Source: Cristatella mucedo
Lineage: Eukaryota > Bryozoa > Phylactolaemata > Cristatellidae
Reading direction: 5' to 3'
DNA: 64,000 bases
NCBI GenBank assembly: GCA_009760855.2
Contig: WPIO01000010.1
Span: 6,993,501-7,057,500, forward strand
Shown here piece by piece: positions 38,136-64,000 of this stretch. The first letter of the stretch is position 1. Every line of letters begins with the position of its first letter. A program made the translations under genes and the position numbers. The notes beneath the pieces were generated by a model that had not been told where the DNA came from, searched no databases, and worked only from the letters and a program-made list of their open reading frames with translations.

Positions 38136-38794
38136 AAAGGATACTAGAATGGCGCTTATTCGGTGGGCACGCTTGGGGTAATTTTCAAGAGAACTATTAG
38201 TATTCATTAGGGATAGTAATATTTTCTAGTTCCTGAGGAAGAACACTCATTTTAACAAGTTCTTAGGAGGCCTAGCCGAACGGCGTGCCCTGCGACGCGC
38301 TATTTCAGTGTCCAACGATTAGAACTACCTTAGTTTGTATGCGGTTTTCGGGGTTCGCGTTTTCACAGCGGAGTCTCGCGCTCTTTCAAAATGGAAATAA
38401 CAATTTTCTTTTAGAGGACTTCTTTCTACGCGTTTTAAAATGGCTGCAAAAGGATAAGATGAGCCTATCCGAGGGGTGCGACTCCGGCGAAATGCTATGA
38501 GCCGTTTCTCCGGATAGAGGCTACCGACGTTTCCGACCGAGTTACATAAGCCTACCAGCCGAGGTCGCCTCGACGCAGCTTCAGCCACGACAAACGGCCT
38601 ACCAGCTCTTTCTTTTGACCCTTCTTTTCGAACTCTCAAAAGTCCTTTGTTGCCCGTCGTTAAAAGTTATTGTTGCGACATGGGGCCACATTTAGTCGAC
38701 TGATACTGCCGCGCCCCCAATCAAACAGCGCATCTACTACAAGGTTGTCACTAGCTTTTTATATCTATCCATGCTCTTGCTCACGTTCACCTAT

Positions 38795-38905
38795 CCCTAC
38801 TTTTAACGACCGATGTCGTGGGTTCGAATCCTGCGGTTGGGCAATTCTTTATTGCCAAAATGCAATCGGTCATAGCGCCAGGGCTCTTCTGTCACTAAAT
38901 TAACG
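38795..38905 (+). mobile_element. SINE-1 fragment, short-hairpin form
   Basis: It has CGACCGATGTCGTGGGTTCG, the B-box GGTTCGAATCC, a TTTATTGCC body and GGGCTCTTCTGTCAC. Confidence 0.75.
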
Positions 38906-40372
38906 TTTCTTCTTAATCCTGCTAAGCAACGCGCCACCTTGTCTCATTTCTCTGAAGTGGTATACTGATGCCTCTCACCAACCTCAAATCTAAGAGCCTG
39001 TACGATACTTAAAACGTTTGGTCATGTGTTGCATTAGTTCCTTAAAATTTGCACAATTTTGTGAACTGACTTTGTGTGCATTTCCATGTTGATGTGTGCT
39101 TCACTTCTTTCACCTATTAACTGCCTCGGAAGAGATCGGTCCGAGGTGGCCATACACAATTATTCTTACATATGCTATTACAGTATTATCACGATAAAAG
39201 GTGGGACGTTGCACCGACTGATAGTACTTCTAGTGTATGTGCAATCTCATCTCCCAAGCGAAACCAACTTGCTTGAGCTTAATTTTAACCACCGCGTTAC
39301 AGCAGCATTTTAACGAAATGAGTCGACTCCAGATATGTTAATGAGATTGAACAAATCTGACTACACTAAGTGAATTACTTGCACCGATTCGATATGCTAG
39401 ATCACGTAATATTGACATGACATTAAAGGCTGAAAAAACTTAAATGAAGGAAACCAAGTACCTAGCTAAAGGTATATTCAAATGACCACTTTATTGAGTG
39501 CCTGTAAGTCCTAGCCTGAAAAATATTAAACCAGTTTGGGGACGGTCTCAGAGCTATATATTTACGATCACCCAATTTTGAGTTGAAAGTAATGAAGAAA
39601 ACCAGATAACTCAAGTCAATACCAGTGGCAATGGCTTGGTTCTTACCGGGGATCCCAGGGTAAAGATGCTAATAGCAACTTAATATACTTTTTCAAAAAA
39701 TGAATCGCCGGAATTTAATTCGACAGGTTAAGACTGCTGATAATGCAAATAACGTGCATTGAATCAATCGGCCTGCAACTACTAAGACTAAAAGCTGCAG
39801 CTTACATTCAAGTACTGCTGCTCTAGTCGACTATCCAGTTTGAGCCACCAGACCTATAATTAGTTCGGAGGACAATAAAACTTGACTTTTTGCTGCCGAA
39901 ACGCAACACCCCTTAAAACCTACACTAGCTGCAAGCTTCAGACATTTACCCAAAAACAAAGATGACTAAGGAAAATCCCAGTTATCTGAACCCTTTTAAA
40001 ACACTCAGTGGCATACATTCGAGCTGGTCGAAAGGCCGGGTGGCCACACCAGATACGGTAACCCTTGTTATATGCTAACCAACACAAGCTAGCATTCTCT
40101 GCACAACGCACCCAGGCCAAAAACAAGGAAATAAGCCATACAATTTTCAAGAAGACATTGTATGTGTCCTTTCCTCATAGGTATGGACGGGGTACATGTA
40201 AAGTGTAGCTGAGGGCGGAGGTCAGCTGTCGCTCAAGCAGCTACTAAGACGCTTTTCTTTGCATGGTTGGAACATAAAAAGCACAAAACCCAAATTTTAA
40301 GGTCGAACATATAACATGGTTGTATTTGCAGCACCAGCAAGATGTTATAATAGGCTTTGCCACCAATCATAT
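38906..40372. other. Intergenic, AT-rich, nothing recognised
   Basis: Short open frames only. It includes the presumed 3' flank of RPL11. No convincing minus-strand polyadenylation signal was fixed. Confidence 0.45.
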
Positions 40373-43386
<3,014 letters not shown>

Positions 43387-43523
43387 GACGGCTGATGGAA
43401 AGGAAGTTGGAAGGGTTGTGGGTAGTCTTTACACCCTTGACCCTGACGGCAGTTACCAATGGTAACCCTAGGACTTGTACTTCCGCTGAAGCTAGGCGCC
43501 TCAAAGCACGTCACTGTTTTGCC
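43387..43523. promoter_or_regulatory. Bidirectional promoter between RPL11 and DRC1
   Basis: Only 137 bp separate the two start codons, so both 5' UTRs and the core promoters must lie in or overlap this interval and the neighbouring coding sequence. There is no TATA box. The minus strand carries pyrimidine tracts compatible with an RPL11 TOP start. The plus-strand DRC1 frame is open through the whole interval. Confidence 0.7.
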
Positions 43524-59913
<16,390 letters not shown>

Positions 59914-60267
59914 CCCACCGTCTGCTCGTCTGCGGGCAGAGAGCACTGAGCTTCTGCTCCGTGCCGACCCGTCCAACCCGTGATGTTGCGAGCCTTGGTC
60001 GCTGCACACGAAAGACAAAGCGATTCCGGCACCCGGATGCCTACCGGACCGAAGTCAGGCAGGCAGCCCAAGGACTCGAGATGTTTTGTTTAAGCTGTCC
60101 GGGGCAGCAAAAGAGCGTGCAGCCTACCGCTCTGCGCATGCAGCCGGTGACACGGCGACCGGCTCCTGCTCTCAAAAAAAAGAGAGCCCGCTTAGAAGCG
60201 TGCACAGCCAGCCACGAATTGCAGCATCGAGGCATCGAGACACGGATTCAATTACATGCAGCGATGC

Positions 60268-60273
60268 AATAAA
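60268..60273 (+). terminator. Candidate polyadenylation signal of DRC1
   Basis: AATAAA lies 355 bp downstream of the DRC1 TAG stop. Confidence 0.65.
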
Positions 60274-60299
60274 GATAAACAATGCGTCGTCATGCACAG

Positions 60300-61137
60300 A
60301 TCTAGCAAAAACCGCCTCGAAGCTGCTGCACAATGCCACTTGTTAACGTGTGTGGCTAATCTGCATCCGAGCTTTGCTGGCCCGAAACCATACGGGAGAT
60401 GCCGCTATTCGACGAAACGTCGAGGGTTTGCTGAACTCGACTCGACGTGGATTCGAGCACATGTATTTTTTTTATTGGGGTGCATTTACATTAGATTAGA
60501 AACGATGCAGCAAGCCACGGCAGTCTCCTTCGGCAACGCGAAAGTGTAGCACGCAAACTAGCACACACACACACACCACGGGCCTGTGGCTTCGGCAGGT
60601 CGCTGGGCAGCAAGTCGGCTGCTTTGGCAATCTGATCTGGAGATCTGGACCTCAACCCGAAGGCAATCCTCATGCTCAACCAGGTCCCATTCGCAGTGGG
60701 AGTCAAGCATGTCCCTGCTGGAGATCGGTCAAACGAATCATAATGCCGAGCCACAATAGGAGTAGGCACTGCCATGCTACCTGTAGCATGGCGCCAGTAG
60801 TTCACAATCGATGCCTTGAAAGATAAGCAGGTTGGTATATAACTTGCTGACATATCGGTCTACAGGCCACTTCTGCCGAGCTCGGTCCACGGTGCAGACG
60901 AGCTGTAACATGCTCCAGCTCCATTCTCCGATAGACAGCGATATACCTAGCTGCCTCGGTGCAACAAGGCAGCACTGCTATTTCCACAAACAGCTTTCGG
61001 CTTCTGTCATGAATGCTCCAGGAAGCCCAAAAAAGGTCAGACAGTACCCCATCTCACAATACCTGCAGCAAACAAGGAACAGTTTTCGAGAGCATGCAGA
61101 CGTGCATGCTCAGAAGCCTATCCGAGGGCCATAATAG
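60300..61137. other. Intergenic, no firm feature
   Basis: A minus-strand frame at 60491-60853 is open for 120 codons. The part TPTANGTWLSMRIAFGLRSR and onward has a mixed composition, but no splice partner or family was recognised. Confidence 0.35.
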
Positions 61138-61325
61138 CCTTTCAAGGGCCCTGATAGCTTAAGAGGTAAGGTGCTCGCTTTTCACGACCTAGGCCGTGCG
61201 TTCGAATCCTGCAGTGGGCGATCCTTTATTGCCAACTGCAAGCAGTGGTGATAGTTGTTAGAGCTCTTCTGCGCTATACGAATGAGGCTGTTAAATCAAC
61301 TATGTTTTATTTTGTTTTATGATAG
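61138..61325 (+). mobile_element. SINE-1 copy, short-hairpin form
   Basis: The tRNA-like head GATAGCTTAAGAGGTAAGGT and the B-box GTTCGAATCC are followed by the conserved body and a TTTTATTTTG tail. The arm between A and B boxes is the short form (CACGACCTAGGCCGTG). Confidence 0.85.
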
Positions 61326-62295
61326 CACTGATGGGGATGGCAGCACCGACTAGGATGGCAATGGCTACCGCTTTCACAGCTACCGATGCATGCTGCTACA
61401 TAGTTGCCGATATGAGTATAACTAAAATTGGAGCAGCCACTATTATTTGAAAACTCCCTGGTTCAGCATTTGGGCTGAAGCTTGCACGAAGGATGCATGG
61501 CATGCGCCGTGCTAGCATTCTCTTTAGCCAAATCTAAGGAAAAGCAAGGTAGACCTTTGTCGAGAAACAGCTAAAATCTGCTTAACCGAAGGCGTTCAGC
61601 CCAACAAGCCTCTAGAACCGCTTTCCAAGCCAGGCAACTCCGGCCCTGGAAGGGGCAGCTATCGAGCCAAGGAGCAAATTCTGCCTACAGAGCCTGAATG
61701 GCTGAAATGTTGGCTGAGGCAGTCCAGCCGGACCTATTGGTGGGCTTCGGCCTCTCTCCCAACGCCCACTTTTGGCAGCCCCTTCAGGTTGGCCATCACG
61801 GTTAGTGGGGCTGACAGGCTTAAGAATGTAGTGATTAAATGCATACATGCAAAATTATTTACTACGGCTCTGGAGGCTTGTCAGCGGCAAATTAAAGGTG
61901 CTTCACTAAAGGGAGATAGTCCCTTGTAATGGGTGAGGCAAAGCAAAGCATCCTCGGCCAACGTTTGGTGTTGGTTTGTAGAGGGTTATAATTATTTCTT
62001 CTTGAAGGATCATATTTTAGAGTTTTCAAATAAGTAGTTCTATTAAGATAGGTTTAATGTGGCCTGTCGAGTGGAGCACTGTCCGAAAAGGGGTGCGAGT
62101 TTCTTTTATTTAGTGGTCCAAAAGAGGCGTCAGGGTGGCTCGCCTTTGCCAGATTGCTCAACATTTTCCAAATTTTATTCGAGCCACACAATCTTCTCAC
62201 TAGAATTAACCTTTAAGAAGGACTAAAAAATTTTTTAAGTATTTCTTTTTGTATTGAGTGGCCGATAATTTTTGCATGAAAAAGAGTGAAAAGCA
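61326..62295. other. Intergenic, nothing recognised
   Basis: No supported coding sequence or repeat. Confidence 0.45.
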
Positions 62296-62299
62296 CATT

Positions 62300-63235
62300 C
62301 TAGGCTTTCACGTCTGATGCCGATGACACTCAGTTGTACCTTTGCTTTGATCCCTCACAGCCCTCGAGCACGTCGAATTCTTTCAACTCCCTTGCTGCGT
62401 GCATTAATGACATCCTCACATGGATGGCAGCAATTTTTTAAATTGAATGATGATAAAACCAGCTTACTAATTACTGGTAAACAAGTGTAATTCAGAAATG
62501 GGAAAGGCTAACCCTCAAAATTGGCTCTGCCAGCATATCTCCTGTTGAATCTGCACGAAATCTAGATGTCATGTTCCTAAGTGACCTTTCATTAGACGAC
62601 CACATCACCTCCACAGTAAAGTCTGCCTACTTTCAGCTACACAATATTGCTAAAATTCGGGCTTGCTTCAACAGTGATACCACATCTAAGTTGGTCCATG
62701 CCTTTGTGACATCCGTCTTGACTTCAATAACTCACTGCTTGTTGGTCTACCGGCCTTAGCAATCAGGTGCTTACAACTGGTGCAAAACTCTTTTTCGGAA
62801 ACTGACTGTTCACCTATTCCTCGTTCAAACCTCATATCCTTTGAAGACCGTCCTTTTAGTTCGTATGCTCACAAAGCCTGGAATTCACTCCCAACTTTCG
62901 TCACGACTTTCCCTGACTTGACCACATTTAAAATGAAAATAAAAACGCATCTACTTATCACAACATTTAGTTGGTCCCTGTGATTCGTCCTTTATGTGCT
63001 TGTGCATGCTGACACTGTTGTATGCTGCCACTAACCACACTTGCATGCTGCCACTAGCCACACTTTCGTGCTGTCTCTGTACATATCACCCCTAACCATG
63101 TTATTCTTGTTGTTTATCGAGCATGCTACCACTAACAATTTGATCGTGTTTCTTTTGCAGCAAATGTAAAGCATCTAGAAAGAGATTGAGTTCTCTGAGG
63201 ACGCTTTGTCAAGTGTGTTATTATTATTATTAAGC
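62300..63235 (+). mobile_element. LINE-A fragment
   Basis: It starts inside the RT active-site region (a DDTQLYLCF equivalent), with frameshifts. It retains [20 protein letters not shown] and FSSYAHKAWNSLPTF, and ends with the terminal stem-loop and a TTATTATTATTATT tail. Confidence 0.9.
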
Positions 63236-63559
63236 ATAATTTTCGTTAATATTGTTTGCTATATCCATACTTGGTGTGCGTAATACACTGTAGGAGGCAA
63301 TACAATTTCAATAAAATAAAACATTAATCGCTTGCCAAATTTTGTCTATGCGCCCACGTGCATTTTTCTAGGGAGCTTATAGCAGATCTTTCATGGGGTT
63401 CGTGATGACATGAACAAGTCAAGAACCTTTAGCCTTGCGACTCCAAACCTCACAGAAGTTTGAGCTGATACTTGGCAACTGTGGGAAGCGGAAGCGTGCC
63501 TTTTCGCGAGAGTCTCGCTGTGTTGGTAGTATAGATCGGAATGAGCATCGTGGATAGGC

Positions 63560-63899
63560 ATCTTGTCTTTCGCGCTTCCGCAGGTGCAGCTCGACCTTCG
63601 CTGCGGCTGCGTGCGCAGCCTGACCCGGCCATCGCGAGCCTCTAGCCGTGCGGACCAGTCTGGTCGGAGCCGAATCCGGCCGGTTCGACGCCCCAGCCTG
63701 CTGCCGGGGAAGGGGGGGGGGTTCAGCGCGACCGGCAGGCAATGCTCCTAAGCAGTGCCGACGTGCAATCTGTCCCCGTCGTAGCCACGCAGAAGCCCTA
63801 GAGGGCACGCGGCGGAGGAGGCGGCGTGAGAGCGTCGCCGGAGCCAGCAGTTCGCCGCTGCTCGGCAATAATCGCGCTCGTACCATGGGAACCGGTTAG
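63560..63899 (+). promoter_or_regulatory. CpG-rich block, possible promoter and first exon at the right edge
   Basis: GC and CpG rise sharply for about 340 bp. Long open frames on both strands reflect the composition. An ATG at 63889 in a good context (ACCATGG) is followed at once by a possible donor (ACCG|GTTAGT). This could be the first coding exon of a rightward gene leaving the window, but nothing confirms it. Confidence 0.25.
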
Positions 63900-64000
63900 T
63901 AGGCCGCAATGCAAATCAGCTGCGTGGAAGTAGTCTCTAGAAAGAAATGACTCGTCTCCTTAGTGCGCCGAAGTCGCATGGCGCGAGGCCTACGCGAAGA

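Noticed and set aside
43395-43523. Upstream ATG of DRC1 at 43395 as the start
   Set aside because: The extra 43 residues do not match DRC1 proteins and overlap the RPL11 promoter and 5' UTR region. ATG 43524 gives the expected N-terminus. It remains possible as an alternative.

Overview
The window is nuclear DNA of an animal, most likely an invertebrate and possibly an early-branching one such as a sponge; the sequence alone does not fix the phylum. Reasons: spliced genes with GT-AG introns of about 0.1-3 kb, a cilium-specific dynein regulatory complex gene, a selenocysteine-type MSRB1, a ribosomal protein gene with snoRNAs in its introns, CR1/L2-like LINEs, tRNA-derived SINEs, solo LTRs and many microsatellites. 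Exons below were assembled by hand from splice sites, phase and homology to known families. No transcript data were available.

Layout. 0.17-1.35 kb (minus): 3' half of an MSRB1 (selenoprotein R) gene with an in-frame UGA for selenocysteine and two interchangeable copies of the CxxC exon only 48 bp apart. 1.42-1.69 kb (minus): two exons of an unidentified Cys/His-containing protein. 1.9-14.5 kb: mostly repeats (LINE-A and LINE-B fragments, SINE-1 and SINE-2 copies, two solo LTRs with 4-bp target duplications, microsatellites), plus one weak promoter/small-gene candidate near 9.7-10.9 kb. 14.5-19.2 kb: GC- and CAG-rich DNA with open frames on both strands that I cannot resolve into a firm gene, and a 0.5-kb GA tract. 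19.9-36.4 kb (plus): one very large gene of at least nine coding exons, about 3,340 codons, with a single 8.5-kb exon for a disordered Ser/Glu/Ala-rich protein and a compact basic C-terminal part; I do not recognise the family. 36.4-40.3 kb: repeats and unique intergenic DNA. 40.37-43.39 kb (minus): complete RPL11 in six coding exons, with two related H/ACA snoRNAs in introns 2 and 4. 43.52-59.91 kb (plus): complete DRC1 in sixteen coding exons, divergent from RPL11 with 137 bp between the start codons. 59.9-64 kb: intergenic with a SINE, a LINE-A fragment and a CpG-rich block at the right edge.

The genes do not form one pathway. The main biological points are the probable mutually exclusive exon pair in MSRB1, the paired intronic snoRNAs with covarying stems, the compact RPL11/DRC1 divergent promoter, two probable GC-AG introns in DRC1, the uncharacterised giant protein, and a SINE family whose tail stem-loop matches the local LINE-A tail.
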